Source: Candidatus Loosdrechtia aerotolerans (lineage in GTDB: Bacteria > Planctomycetota > Brocadiia > Brocadiales > Brocadiaceae). Taken from it: a DNA stretch of 60,224 bases. Shown one piece after another: positions 1 to 8,609 of the stretch. The position numbers were made by a program, and so were the translations under genes. The DNA lies in contig SOER01000004.1 in the NCBI GenBank assembly GCA_021646405.1, forward strand, positions 91,163-151,386, given 5' to 3'. Below the pieces are notes generated by a model. It searched no databases, was not told the origin of the DNA, and was given only the letters and a program-made list of their open reading frames with translations. Position 1 is the stretch's first letter, and each line of letters begins with the position of its first letter.

Positions 1-2
1 TT

Positions 3-344
3 CTTGAAAAGAACTATATAATCGGTGATGAAAAAAGACTTTATGAAGGAAAAACCAAAGATGGTATTCAATGGAAAGTAACCGAGAACAGTAACAATAA
101 TGATGAAGAAATAAAGGTAGATACAGGCTTTATGCTTTTAAAGGATAAGAAGGGTGATAATACCAAACTTTCTCTCCCTAAAGGAGTTATACTTCTTAAC
201 ACAGAAGTTGGGGTAATAAATATCGATACTGTTTTTTTTACCGGCGAATCAACAGATGAATTATCAGACCCGGATAGTGAGGGTCTCACTGAAGACGAGA
301 AAACGGACCGTACTTCTATAGTTGACGATGATGATCTGGAGTGA
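3..344 (+). CDS. gspI: Type II secretion minor pseudopilin GspI-like, C-terminal part
   Basis: The reading frame is open from the left edge, so the N-terminus with the prepilin leader lies outside the window. About 113 residues are visible and end in an acidic tail. An early stretch with a G..W pattern (G20, W23 of the visible part) fits the globular domain of GspI-type minor pseudopilins. The main support is position: the next genes are clearly gspJ, gspK, gspL and gspM, and I normally precedes J. The stop overlaps the possible GTG start of gspJ, so translation is probably coupled. The product would be a periplasmic tip subunit of the type II secretion pseudopilus. GspH is a less likely alternative. 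Confidence 0.6.
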   Translation, partial: LEKNYIIGDEKRLYEGKTKDGIQWKVTENSNNNDEEIKVDTGFMLLKDKKGDNTKLSLPKGVILLNTEVGVINIDTVFFTGESTDELSDPDSEGLTEDEKTDRTSIVDDDDLE

Positions 345-1093
345 TTTCTCTCAATGAAATTAATATTCAAATGAAATGCAATAAAGGCTTCACATTATTT
401 GAACTCCTTATAGCGGTGTTCATCGGTACTATCTTAATTATGTCAAGTGCCTATGCTATAAGAATGGGTTTATTTTCAATGGACAGAGAAGAATCATGGT
501 TTAATGATTCGACAAAAGAAAAGGCAGCCTTTCATTTCTTCTGGCAGCAGGTCTCCTCATTGTATGTTTTAAAGGAACCGGATGGGAAGAAAACCGATAC
601 CCCATTCATGGAAAACAGAGCACCAATGGAAGATAAATCAAAAGAGGCGTTTTTCTTTATAGGGGAGAAGGATGTACTCTCTTTTGCATCACCACTCTCA
701 TTAAAAAAGCATTATGGCCAGGGAATGATCATAGCTAACTATAAAACAGTAATTCGTGAAAATGGTAAACGTGATTTAGTATATTTGGAATTTAAGGTAG
801 ACTCCGGATTAAAAGATGTATCTGAAGAACTCGAAAACAGGTTAATTACCGGTAAGGAAAATACGATATTCTTTGCAGATTGTGATACGATTTCGTTTAA
901 ATATCTTGTTAAAGAGGAGACTGGTAGCGGAGAGAATATCAAAACATCAATTCAAAGTGCACTCGATAAAGAAATCAGAGATGCGAAATGGAAAGAAGAA
1001 GTAAAAGGGGAAATCCCAAAGGCGATAAAACTAATAGTATCAAGGAACGGAGACCAACAGGAGATTATATCGCCAATCATGGCTACGTATTAA
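341..1093 (+). CDS. gspJ: Type II secretion minor pseudopilin GspJ
   Basis: The protein has a type IV prepilin N-terminus: a short basic leader ending in Gly, then Phe-Thr-Leu-Phe-Glu, with the conserved Glu at +5, followed by a hydrophobic helix of about 20 residues. Prepilin peptidase would cut after that Gly. The rest is a soluble domain of about 200 residues, as expected for GspJ, which forms the pseudopilus tip with GspI and GspK. The GTG at 341 overlaps the gspI stop; an ATG at 371 gives a shorter, more typical leader (MKCNKG) and may be the true start. The 3' end overlaps gspK by about 100 bases. Confidence 0.8.
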   Translation: MISLNEINIQMKCNKGFTLFELLIAVFIGTILIMSSAYAIRMGLFSMDREESWFNDSTKEKAAFHFFWQQVSSLYVLKEPDGKKTDTPFMENRAPMEDKSKEAFFFIGEKDVLSFASPLSLKKHYGQGMIIANYKTVIRENGKRDLVYLEFKVDSGLKDVSEELENRLITGKENTIFFADCDTISFKYLVKEETGSGENIKTSIQSALDKEIRDAKWKEEVKGEIPKAIKLIVSRNGDQQEIISPIMATY

Positions 1094-2094
1094 TTTTTAG
1101 TCTTTGGGTAATAGTACTTTTTGGATTTATTGCATTAAGTTTTACACGAAACACCAGTGTGGCAATAAAAACAGAGACTGCTTATACAGAACATATAAAG
1201 AGTGTGTATGCAGCCCGGGGAGCTTGCATTTACGCCACCCGGAAGTTACTTGCTACCGGGAGACAGGAAGTTGAGAATGAAGATGAGGATGAGGATTTTA
1301 AAAAGCTAACAAAGAATGAACTTATAAGTACGGAAGAAGATCGTTTAACAAGTAAGTTAGCAGACATTAAAAAGAAGGGTATCATTGCAAGCACACGCCC
1401 CTGGGTTCCGAGAAGCCGCCCCTACTCCTTAAAAATAGGGGATACAAATTGTAATGTGTTTATTTATGACGAGAGTGGAAAAATCAATATAAATAAAATA
1501 ACGGATGAAAATAAGGTTAATTTTGTTAAATTCCTTACTTCTTACACAATAGATGAACTTACCGCAGAGACTATTACCGATTCAATTCTGGATTGGATTG
1601 ATAGCGATGATCTCCATCATATAAATGGTGCAGAAAAGGATTATTACGCTTCTCTGGCAGAACCCTATGAACCGAAAAACGGACCATTTGAATCCATTGA
1701 GGAGTTAACACTGGTAAAGGGTGTTACTCCCCGGATATTTGAACTGATACGGGATAGCCTGACAATTTACGGTACAGGTAAGATAAATGTAAACTTTGCA
1801 TCGAGAGAAGTTCTAACCCATATTCCTCTCATTACCCGGGAGGCTGCCGATGCAATAATTCTGCTGAGAGAGGAACAGAGAGGTATTCAGAAAATAGATT
1901 TCCTGAAGGATATCCTGGGGAAATATGGTATCGTAGGTAAAGATTTTCAGAAGATTATGAATTACTTAACAGTTTCTTACTCAAATTATATGACGATTTA
2001 TGCAATTGCTTCTGCAGATAAGGTAAGAGGTTCTTATAAGATCGTTGTTCAAAAGGGAGTAAATGAGTGTAAAATTATTGCAGTATATCCTTAA
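988..2094 (+). CDS. gspK: Type II secretion minor pseudopilin GspK
   Basis: The protein has 368 residues. After a long basic leader (about 32 residues) comes a Gly followed by a hydrophobic segment with LWVIVLFG, the hallmark of GspK, which lacks the usual Glu at +5. The central part (GKININKI, then an SILDWIDSDD stretch) matches the calcium-binding and alpha-helical domain of GspK, with helix-hairpin-helix-like segments (VKGVTPRIFELI). GspK caps the pseudopilus. The first usable ATG lies deep inside gspJ. A good AGGAG motif at about 1058-1062 is followed only by ATT/ATC codons, so a rare start nearer 1069 cannot be excluded. Confidence 0.85.
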   Translation: MERRSKRGNPKGDKTNSIKERRPTGDYIANHGYVLIFSLWVIVLFGFIALSFTRNTSVAIKTETAYTEHIKSVYAARGACIYATRKLLATGRQEVENEDEDEDFKKLTKNELISTEEDRLTSKLADIKKKGIIASTRPWVPRSRPYSLKIGDTNCNVFIYDESGKININKITDENKVNFVKFLTSYTIDELTAETITDSILDWIDSDDLHHINGAEKDYYASLAEPYEPKNGPFESIEELTLVKGVTPRIFELIRDSLTIYGTGKINVNFASREVLTHIPLITREAADAIILLREEQRGIQKIDFLKDILGKYGIVGKDFQKIMNYLTVSYSNYMTIYAIASADKVRGSYKIVVQKGVNECKIIAVYP

Positions 2095-2114
2095 AATATT
2101 TTAAAGTTTGTGCT

Positions 2115-3398
2115 ATGAGTAAAATACCATTCGCTAATATGTTTATCCAAAGGGCAATGGGGTTGTCTTTAGAGGGGGATGACCTTATTGTAACAATCAT
2201 TCATAAAAGATTCATTCGTTATTCTCATGAGACAGTGTATATTAAGGATTTTGTATCCAAAGACCCCCTCCAATTAGAGCTTGTATTTTCTTCATTAAAG
2301 AAATTTCAGGGAGAAATTATTCTTTCCTGGCCAAGAGAATATGCCATAGTTAGAGAAATACAATACCCCCATAGTAATCTGAAAGAATTTAAAGAAGCAC
2401 TTGGCTATCAACTGGATAGTTTCATACCGTTCAGTAATGAGGATGTTTACTTCGATGTACACTTTGATTCTCATTCATTATCACAGAGCAGGCAGGATAC
2501 AAAAGTTTTTATTGTTGCTGTAAAAAAGGTAGAGTTGGACCCTATTCTGTCAAAATTGCGTACCCTTGAGGTTACTCCTGCAAGGGTTATTATCTCGCCT
2601 TTTGCCTTTCTCCCTGTTTTCAGGGAATGTGAAGGTCTTATTGCTTTAGTTCACAAAAATACGGAAAATTATAGCCTTAATTTATACGCTAATAATCATC
2701 TTGTATCATCGTCAATCATACAAACAGAAGCTGAACTGATAAACCGGATAAAGGTAAACCCTCCGGACGAAATAGGATTTGTGAATATTGACAACGGGCG
2801 TTCCTTCCCGGAAATGAGCCACATTTCTTCCCGGACATTAGATGATAATTCTGAATCCCATGGTGCAGCGCTTTACGGCCTGTCAGATTATTCATGTGAT
2901 TTAAGTTTAATAAAATCACAGAAGAGGCGGTTAAATCCACAGATCACCTTGATGTGTTTTCTTGTTGGTGCTTTGATATTCTTTGCGTTCCTTATACCGT
3001 ATATCCAGAAGGTAAATAATACTGCAGCGCTAAAGACGGTTAATACTCAGATTCAATCGATTAAAAAAGATGTCTTTGCTATGGAGAAGTTGCGGGAGCG
3101 GATAGGAATACTCGATGAGGCTGTTAACAAAATCAATGAAATAAAGATAAAACATACCCCAAGGATCGATGCGATTTTAGAGCTGGCAAAGGTATTACCG
3201 TATGATGCATGGATAAAGGCCATCACGTTTGAGAAAAATAGTTTTGAAATAGAAGGCGATGCGGTATCTTCCACAAACCTGATACCTATTTTAGAGAATT
3301 CACCAATCTTTTCTGGTGTAGGTTTAACGTCTCCTGTTACAAAAACACAAAATGGTCGGGAAAAATTTCGGATACGGGTAAATATTAAAAACAGTTGA
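2115..3398 (+). CDS. gspL: Type II secretion inner-membrane platform protein GspL (PilM/PilN-like)
   Basis: The protein has 427 residues. The first 270 or so form an actin-like cytoplasmic domain related to PilM and GspL. The conserved SWPREYAIVREIQYP segment and the following LGYQLDSFIPF motif are typical. A single membrane segment follows at about residues 277-297 (LMCFLVGALIFFAFLIPYI). The remaining periplasmic part resembles PilN, with a coiled coil and a small ferredoxin-like domain. GspL links the cytoplasmic ATPase GspE to the pseudopilus through GspM. It sits four bases upstream of gspM. Confidence 0.8.
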   Translation: MSKIPFANMFIQRAMGLSLEGDDLIVTIIHKRFIRYSHETVYIKDFVSKDPLQLELVFSSLKKFQGEIILSWPREYAIVREIQYPHSNLKEFKEALGYQLDSFIPFSNEDVYFDVHFDSHSLSQSRQDTKVFIVAVKKVELDPILSKLRTLEVTPARVIISPFAFLPVFRECEGLIALVHKNTENYSLNLYANNHLVSSSIIQTEAELINRIKVNPPDEIGFVNIDNGRSFPEMSHISSRTLDDNSESHGAALYGLSDYSCDLSLIKSQKRRLNPQITLMCFLVGALIFFAFLIPYIQKVNNTAALKTVNTQIQSIKKDVFAMEKLRERIGILDEAVNKINEIKIKHTPRIDAILELAKVLPYDAWIKAITFEKNSFEIEGDAVSSTNLIPILENSPIFSGVGLTSPVTKTQNGREKFRIRVNIKNS

Positions 3399-3402
3399 AG
3401 AT

Positions 3403-4005
3403 ATGAAAAAGTTTTTAGAATTGTTTAAAAGATTCAGGGTAAGAGAAAGAATACTGCTCGTTGCAGCGTTAATCGTTATCCTGTACATTGGAATTGATAA
3501 GATTGCAATTACTCCCTTTCTAGAATCAATTCGTGAGACAAATGAGCGGTTGGAAATGCAGGAGAAATTACTAAAGAAATACCGTTCGTTTGTTGCTAAT
3601 AAGGAACAGTATGAGAGCAGGTTACATGATTTGGAAAACTATTATACAGGGCTTCAGGAAGGTTTTTTATCGGAAGAGACCGAAGAACTTGCATTTGCAA
3701 AGTTTCAGGAAATGATGAATAACCTGGCGACCAGGAACGGATTAGTTGTATCAAGGAGCACAGCTTTAAAAAAAGAAGTAGTGAGTAAAAAACCATACCT
3801 CGTTGCGTTATCAATCAATATTGAAGTAAATGAAATAGACAGCTCACAAAAACTGCAGAATTTTCTGTACGAGATAGAGTACAACAGTAGTAAATTCCTT
3901 TTTATAGATAACCTGAAAATCAGGACATTTGGTTACGATGTTATAAAAGGGGCTGCCATTTCTTCTACCGTAACGGCAATTGCTTCTATAGAAAGGAGGT
4001 CATAA
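3403..4005 (+). CDS. gspM: Type II secretion assembly protein GspM (PilO-like)
   Basis: The protein has 200 residues: a short cytoplasmic basic N-terminus, one membrane helix (about residues 15-33, ILLVAALIVILYIGI), a coiled coil, and a periplasmic ferredoxin-like domain. This is the layout of GspM/PilO, the partner of GspL in the inner-membrane platform. The gene follows gspL after four bases and ends next to an AGGAGG ribosome-binding site used by the next gene. Length is within the usual 160-210 residues. Confidence 0.75.
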   Translation: MKKFLELFKRFRVRERILLVAALIVILYIGIDKIAITPFLESIRETNERLEMQEKLLKKYRSFVANKEQYESRLHDLENYYTGLQEGFLSEETEELAFAKFQEMMNNLATRNGLVVSRSTALKKEVVSKKPYLVALSINIEVNEIDSSQKLQNFLYEIEYNSSKFLFIDNLKIRTFGYDVIKGAAISSTVTAIASIERRS

Positions 4006-4011
4006 TAAGTT

Positions 4012-4650
4012 ATGAAACTTATACATATTCCGTTACTACAACGCATTGTGGATGTTTTGAAAAAAAGACTAAAACAATGGAAGTACTATTTGCCCATAAT
4101 AAATCTTGCTTTTCTTATAGGAGCAGCCAGTCTTGCAGTTATAGGTATAGTGCACGTTTATTATCCTCCGGAACGCATAATAAAATCAGAACAGCACGGA
4201 GAAGGAACCCCTGCTAACGAAGTGTCGTTACCTCTTTTTAAAGGAGAAGCGAAAACGATAGATTACTATGAACCTATACTCTCAAGTAACCCATTTTCTC
4301 CGGAACGGACTGCCTGGATCTCTCCGGGAATAAATAAGAGTGAAGAGACAATCAACGATGATGATTATGAGATGGTTGATGCTGAACAGACCGCGCAGAT
4401 TACAAAAGGACAACAAAAACCTAAGGGGATGCCTGTAAAAATTACCCTGCAAGGAATACTTGTCCTGGGAGATGTAAGAAAGGCATTAATCGAAAATCCG
4501 GATAAAACCGGTAACAAAAAGGCCTTTATTTTTGTTGAAGAGGGTGAAGAGATTGCAGACTATACGGTAAAGCGTATAGAGGAAGACCTTGTCAGGCTTG
4601 ATTGGTATGGTGAAGAACAGATCGTTGTCATGAGACCGAATTTGAAATAA
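4012..4650 (+). CDS. GspC/PilP-like type II secretion protein
   Basis: The protein has 212 residues with a cytoplasmic basic start, one membrane helix (about residues 27-46) and a periplasmic part. The periplasmic part has the pattern ILSSNPFSPER, then after a low-complexity linker a small beta domain (VKITLQGILVLGD...KKAFIFVEEGEEI...). This matches the homology region of GspC and the related PilP, which couples the inner platform to the secretin. No PDZ domain follows, so it is shorter than classical GspC. Its place after gspM rather than at the head of the operon is unusual. The family assignment rests on layout and motifs only. Confidence 0.6.
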   Translation: MKLIHIPLLQRIVDVLKKRLKQWKYYLPIINLAFLIGAASLAVIGIVHVYYPPERIIKSEQHGEGTPANEVSLPLFKGEAKTIDYYEPILSSNPFSPERTAWISPGINKSEETINDDDYEMVDAEQTAQITKGQQKPKGMPVKITLQGILVLGDVRKALIENPDKTGNKKAFIFVEEGEEIADYTVKRIEEDLVRLDWYGEEQIVVMRPNLK

Positions 4651-4666
4651 GAATTGTTTACAGGTT

Positions 4667-5869
4667 ATGAGTACTTTTAAATACAGATTATTAACCACAT
4701 CCAGCGGTATTATCGAAGGGGAAAAGGAAGCCGCTAGCAAGGCAGACCTGGTAAATGAGCTACGCAGGTCAGGGCATATTATTTTACACATTAATCAAAT
4801 AGATAAGAATAAAAGATTTGGATTCCTTTTGAACCGTGCAAATAAAAAGGCTGTTTTGCCTTTTACCCAGGAACTTGCAACACTCCTTGAAGGAGGAATT
4901 CCGATTGATAAAAGCCTGTCTATCCTCCTGTCGTCCCAAAATAATAACACAATGAAAAGTGTTATTGAAGATATCTTAAATGGAATCAAGTCTGGAAAAT
5001 CTTTCGCCGAGGCCCTTACCAATCATAGTAAACTGTTTTCCGGTGTTTATATAAACATGATACGCGCGGGGGAAGAGGGTGGTGTATTGCCACAGGTACT
5101 GAAGAGATTAGGGGCATATCAGGAAAAGCTGCAGAAAGTCAGGGGTGAGATTATTTCCGCAATGATTTACCCGTTATTGCTCAGCATTACCGGTTTAATT
5201 TCGATCAGTGCCCTCATTGTCTACGTAATACCAAAATTCTCTGAAATATTTGAGGGAATGGGAATCGCCCTTCCTTTTTCAACACAGGTACTTATTGGTA
5301 TGAGTCATTATGCGATACGATATGGTTGGATTTCAGTGCTTATTGTCGCCCTGGTATTCTTTTCCTATAAAAAGGCTATGAAAGACAGGAGAATATCGGT
5401 AAAAATAGATCAAAAAAAATTGAAAACCCCTGTTATCGGCAACCTCCTCTGGAAGATACAAATATCCAGATTTGCCAGGACCCTTGGTACCTTACTGGAG
5501 AATGGCGTATCCTTGCTGAAGTCTATGGACATCGTTAAAGATGTATTATCGAATCACTACCTTACCGATATTCTTATCAATGTGAAGGGCAGTGTAAAGG
5601 ATGGATCGGGTCTTACCATATCACTTGCAAAAAGGGGATTTCTGCCGGAAATCGCCGTTCATTTATTAAAGGTTGGTGAAGAGACAGGAAACCTTGATAA
5701 AATGCTCCTGAAGGTTGCTGATAATTTTGATGCCGATACAGAACAACGAATGAAGAGGCTTGTAACGGCAGTAGAGCCTGTATTGATCTTGCTTATGGGG
5801 ACAATCGTTGGCGTAATCGTAATCTCCATGCTTACCGCGATATTGAGTGTGAATGATCTGAAGTTTTAG
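4667..5869 (+). CDS. gspF: Type II secretion inner-membrane protein GspF
   Basis: The protein has 400 residues, the standard length for GspF/PilC. It has two repeated T2SSF domains, each with the FTQELATLLEGGIP or FARTLGTLLENGVSL type of signature (about residues 66-79 and 265-280). Three membrane segments lie at about 168-190, 220-240 and 370-390. GspF is the polytopic core of the inner-membrane platform and probably the rotor that adds pseudopilin subunits. It is the last gene of this operon in the window; gspE, gspD and gspG are not here and must lie upstream or elsewhere. Confidence 0.93.
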   Translation: MSTFKYRLLTTSSGIIEGEKEAASKADLVNELRRSGHIILHINQIDKNKRFGFLLNRANKKAVLPFTQELATLLEGGIPIDKSLSILLSSQNNNTMKSVIEDILNGIKSGKSFAEALTNHSKLFSGVYINMIRAGEEGGVLPQVLKRLGAYQEKLQKVRGEIISAMIYPLLLSITGLISISALIVYVIPKFSEIFEGMGIALPFSTQVLIGMSHYAIRYGWISVLIVALVFFSYKKAMKDRRISVKIDQKKLKTPVIGNLLWKIQISRFARTLGTLLENGVSLLKSMDIVKDVLSNHYLTDILINVKGSVKDGSGLTISLAKRGFLPEIAVHLLKVGEETGNLDKMLLKVADNFDADTEQRMKRLVTAVEPVLILLMGTIVGVIVISMLTAILSVNDLKF

Positions 5870-5920
5870 AATGCCAGGAAAAGGACACAAAACGATCTAA
5901 AGAAAGAAAAAAGGAGTAGA

Positions 5921-5951
5921 ACATCTAAGGAAAGCAGGAATGGCAGGAGAG
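5921..5951 (+). repeat. Purine-rich dispersed repeat (CATCTAAGGAAAGCAGGAAT type)
   Basis: This segment between gspF and the DUF433 gene closely matches sequences at 8025-8050 and 7981-8006, and in inverted form at 8081-8106. A shorter inverted match covers about 6497-6513 at the truncated end of the DUF5615 gene. The shared core reads CATCTAAGGAAAGCAGGAA. Its function is unknown. Confidence 0.6.
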
Positions 5952-6072
5952 AGAAAATTGGTAGGGGGTATAGCGATATGCCTTTACATTTCATAATCTT
6001 CTTGTTTCTTAATCATATTGAACGAACTTTCCTGTTTATATTTTTCAGCATATGAAAATGGGAGAAACAAAT

Positions 6073-6315
6073 ATGAATCCTCTTTTACATCGTATTTCGA
6101 TCGATCCCGGCGTCTGTTTCGGTAAGCCCTGCATTCGTGGCACTCGTATCTGGGTATCGCTGATCCTTGATTTTCTGGCCAATGGTGGGAGTATTGAGGA
6201 GATTCTTGCAGAATATCCTCAGTTAACGGAGGAAGATGTCAGGGCGGCTATCGCATATGGTGCTGAAATGGCACGAGAACGATATGTTGAAATACCAACC
6301 GAGACCACAGGATGA
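6073..6315 (+). CDS. DUF433 antitoxin (VapB45-like)
   Basis: The protein has 80 residues with the DUF433 pattern: RISIDPGVCFGKPCIRGTRI followed by a winged-helix region with the ILAEYPQLTEEDVRAAIAYG motif. DUF433 proteins are antitoxins or regulators paired with DUF5615 PIN-like toxins. The stop overlaps the start of the next gene by four bases (ATGA), the usual TA arrangement. I chose ATG 6073 because GGGAGA lies 8-12 bases upstream; ATG 6052 would add seven residues. Confidence 0.88.
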   Translation: MNPLLHRISIDPGVCFGKPCIRGTRIWVSLILDFLANGGSIEEILAEYPQLTEEDVRAAIAYGAEMARERYVEIPTETTG

Positions 6316-6509
6316 AGTTTAAACTCGACGAGAACTTTGGAATACGAACACAAGAAAATTTTCGTATAGCAGGTCACGACATTCAAACAGTCCGTGATCA
6401 AAAACTTCAAGGATGTTTGGATCAAAATCTCTATGAGGTATGTTGTAAGGAAAAACGTTGTCTGGTAACACTGGATTTGGATTTTGCGGATGTAATCCGC
6501 TTTCCTTAG
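6312..6509 (+). CDS. DUF5615 PIN-like toxin, C-terminally shortened
   Basis: The protein has 65 residues: MKFKLDENF at the start, GHDIQTVRDQKL in the middle and LVTLDLDFADVIRFP at the end. These are the conserved N-terminal and central parts of DUF5615 (Mut7-C-like, PIN fold) toxins, with acidic residues D6, E7 and the DLDFAD group. Family members are usually about 110-120 residues and continue past the RFP motif. Here a stop follows at once, next to a dispersed repeat and an IS630 remnant. The protein is therefore probably inactive, though the acidic residues remain. Confidence 0.75.
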   Translation: MKFKLDENFGIRTQENFRIAGHDIQTVRDQKLQGCLDQNLYEVCCKEKRCLVTLDLDFADVIRFP

Positions 6510-6516
6510 ATGCTAT

Positions 6517-6783
6517 AGTTAAGCTGTATAGGGATGAATCGTTTTCCCACGTACTTTTTTACGTAAGCAACCACACCGTTACCACTCCAGCGACCATTTC
6601 TTATCCCACTCCGGCGTGGGACTTTTGTACTGTCTGATACAGTATCTCAAACTTTTCTTTAGCCAGATATGGTTCTTGATGACTTTTGAACTCTGCCACC
6701 AAACCCCCTATTCCTTTCTGACTAAGACTATATCCCCACTCACGTACTGTTTGACGTCTCCGGTAGATGTGCCTGGCAATAAA
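6517..6783 (-). mobile_element. IS630-family transposase remnant
   Basis: On the minus strand this stretch is clearly homologous to the IS630 transposase gene at about 11620-11890. It encodes the same RRRQTV, GGLVAEFKS and EKFEILYQ segments. It begins at 6517 with TAGTTAA, identical to the outer tip of the IS630 terminal repeat, then jumps directly to internal transposase sequence. The copy has therefore lost its catalytic half and one end through internal deletion. Stops and divergence show it is old. Homology ends near 6783. Confidence 0.8.
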
Positions 6784-6889
6784 TTGTCTTAATATTTGCA
6801 TATGCAAAATATTTGAATTGCATTATACTATCTATATGATATACTACTTCAATTCCGGAACAATAACTTTTTCGTATATGAGGTGTACT

Positions 6890-7276
6890 ATGATAACTTC
6901 AAAAGAGATTAAAGAACTTCGCGAGAAACTGGGGGCTACGCAGGGTGAATTTGCAAAATCGCTCGGAGTGAGCTTCTCAACAATAAGCCGGTGGGAAAGC
7001 GGACAATCACAGCCAACCGATATGCAGGAAGAGCAGCTCGTTGCGTTGAAACAACTAATCGAAAATAAAGAAATAGACATTGATAAGAAAAAACTAAGGA
7101 AAATGCTCGGTTTAATAGGTATCAGCGGGGTCATTACCACTGCGGTAATCGCGGGATTTACCATATCCAGTCCCTGGGGAGCTGCAGTTACTTCACTCAT
7201 AAAAAAATCATCCAACGCTGGAAAAATACGGGACCTTTTCAGAAAGAATAAAAAACAGGATAAAAACACGGAATAA
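6890..7276 (+). CDS. XRE-family regulator with C-terminal membrane segment
   Basis: The protein has 128 residues. Residues 5-58 form a Cro/C1-type helix-turn-helix (ELREKLGATQGEFAKSLGVS...ISRWESGQSQP). Residues about 79-100 are hydrophobic and could span a membrane (LIGISGVITTAVIAGF), followed by a basic tail. ATG 6890 is chosen because GAGGTG lies just upstream and the HTH starts normally; an earlier in-frame start at 6767 would run through the IS remnant. It may regulate the gene 40 bases downstream. A membrane-tethered regulator is unusual but not unique. Confidence 0.8.
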   Translation: MITSKEIKELREKLGATQGEFAKSLGVSFSTISRWESGQSQPTDMQEEQLVALKQLIENKEIDIDKKKLRKMLGLIGISGVITTAVIAGFTISSPWGAAVTSLIKKSSNAGKIRDLFRKNKKQDKNTE

Positions 7277-7315
7277 AAAGTTTTCTGCAGACCTTATGAA
7301 AAGAAAGGAGTGTAC

Positions 7316-7969
7316 ATGGCTTTAATAGATTTTTTGAGTAAGCATAGAGACGCGATAGACAAAACAAGGAACATATTCGATACCATTCAAACGCTGGAGG
7401 AAAATGCGATGAACAGACCCGTAACGTCTGATGAGAAACAGTATTTGTTAAACATGATAAAAGGCACCAGCATAGAATCCCCCAAAAACTTTATTGAAAG
7501 CGTAACCAAAGGTACCTTTACCGTTACAGAAACACTGGTCAATGAGATCATAAAAAACACTGCACCCGATTTCAGCGTAAAATTCGGGGATGGACACTTC
7601 ATATTAAACACTCCCTATTTTGTGAAGCCAATGCTTGCTTACGATTCCTGCAACTTTACCGGCACTATGAGATCCGTCACCATAAAACTATTAAACCTTA
7701 CCTTTATACCCGGTGCGCTATTCAAAACGCTTGCAGCAAAATTCCCTTTCATCGAATTGGGACAAGCCGTTGATAAGACAAAGCTCATCACCTGCCATTT
7801 AAACAAAATTCCCAAATTAGAGGACAACAAGATACTCAACAGCCCTTACCTGCAATACGTTACCATAGACCATCTTACTTGTGAAAAAGGAAAGGCCACC
7901 ATCAAATTAAAGGTAAAATCTGAGGCGCTGTGGGTCACATTATTGAACAGCACATTTGCCAAAAAGTAA
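7316..7969 (+). CDS. Hypothetical protein
   Basis: The protein has 217 residues and no family I recognise. It has a helical, charged N-terminal half (about 1-90), then a beta-rich part with a hydrophobic patch (FIPGALFKTLAAKFPFIELG) and a C-terminal segment ending near KVKSEALWVTLLNS. I see no signal peptide, metal-binding motif or P-loop. AAGGAG lies five bases before ATG 7316; a GTG at 7310 overlaps that site and is less likely. It probably forms a two-gene unit with the XRE regulator. Confidence 0.6.
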   Translation: MALIDFLSKHRDAIDKTRNIFDTIQTLEENAMNRPVTSDEKQYLLNMIKGTSIESPKNFIESVTKGTFTVTETLVNEIIKNTAPDFSVKFGDGHFILNTPYFVKPMLAYDSCNFTGTMRSVTIKLLNLTFIPGALFKTLAAKFPFIELGQAVDKTKLITCHLNKIPKLEDNKILNSPYLQYVTIDHLTCEKGKATIKLKVKSEALWVTLLNSTFAKK

Positions 7970-7980
7970 TTACCGGGATG

Positions 7981-8106
7981 ATCTGAGGAAGGCAGAAATA
8001 GCAGGAAAGAAAAAGAAGCAGGGCATCTAAAGAAAGCAGGAATAACAGGAAACAAAGAAACAAATTTTTTTATAACATACTCCTGTATTTTCTGCCTTCC
8101 TCAGAT
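7981..8106. repeat. Inverted-repeat element with three purine-rich repeat copies
   Basis: The ends (7981-8006 and 8081-8106) are inverted repeats of about 26 bases with roughly 24 matches, based on ATCTGAGGAAGGCAGAAA. A third copy lies inside at 8025-8050 in direct orientation to the left arm. The whole could fold into a long stem-loop between the 7316 gene and the zinc-protein gene. Related copies occur at 5921-5951. Confidence 0.65.
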
Positions 8107-8148
8107 GCAAAAAATTTTTTTTACTTTTTTCAAAGAAAGGGGTTAAAT

Positions 8149-8361
8149 ATGACGACTCGTGATTGTAATGTATGCGGTGGTAGTGGATATACGAATGAAG
8201 TGTGTCCAAGCTGTAATGGAAGTCCTTCCAAGTATATTGACGATAAGGGACATCTTAATGATTGTCCGGCATGTGGCAATGATGGGTATGTAGAAGAAGT
8301 TTGCAGCAGTTGTGGCGGTTCGGAGAGAATTGAAGATGAGGAGGAAGGTGAAGAAGATTAA
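8149..8361 (+). CDS. Small DnaJ-type zinc-ribbon protein
   Basis: The protein has 70 residues with four CxxC motifs: CNVCGGSG, CPSCNG, CPACGNDG and CSSCGG. The spacing resembles the cysteine-rich zinc domain of DnaJ, which binds two zinc ions. There is no J domain, and the tail is strongly acidic (EDEEEGEED). AGGGG precedes the ATG. Such small stand-alone proteins may be chaperone-like or protein-binding; the function is not known. Confidence 0.75.
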   Translation: MTTRDCNVCGGSGYTNEVCPSCNGSPSKYIDDKGHLNDCPACGNDGYVEEVCSSCGGSERIEDEEEGEED

Positions 8362-8609
8362 ATGGGTAGTTCGACAAAAAATGCAGGGTGTGTTTTGAAC
8401 AAAATTGAGATATAGTGATCTCAAAACAAAATGTCATATAGTATAGCAGAATTTCCAAAAAATAGAGGGCTTCTAAAGACTGTAAAAGTGACATTCTGTT
8501 TTTATAGAACTATAGCATTCTCTCGGTATTTGAAAAATTTTCATCATTCATACTTTTGAACTTTAGGTTTATGTTTTAGAATGTTCTAATTATAGTGTAA
8601 GGATAAGAT

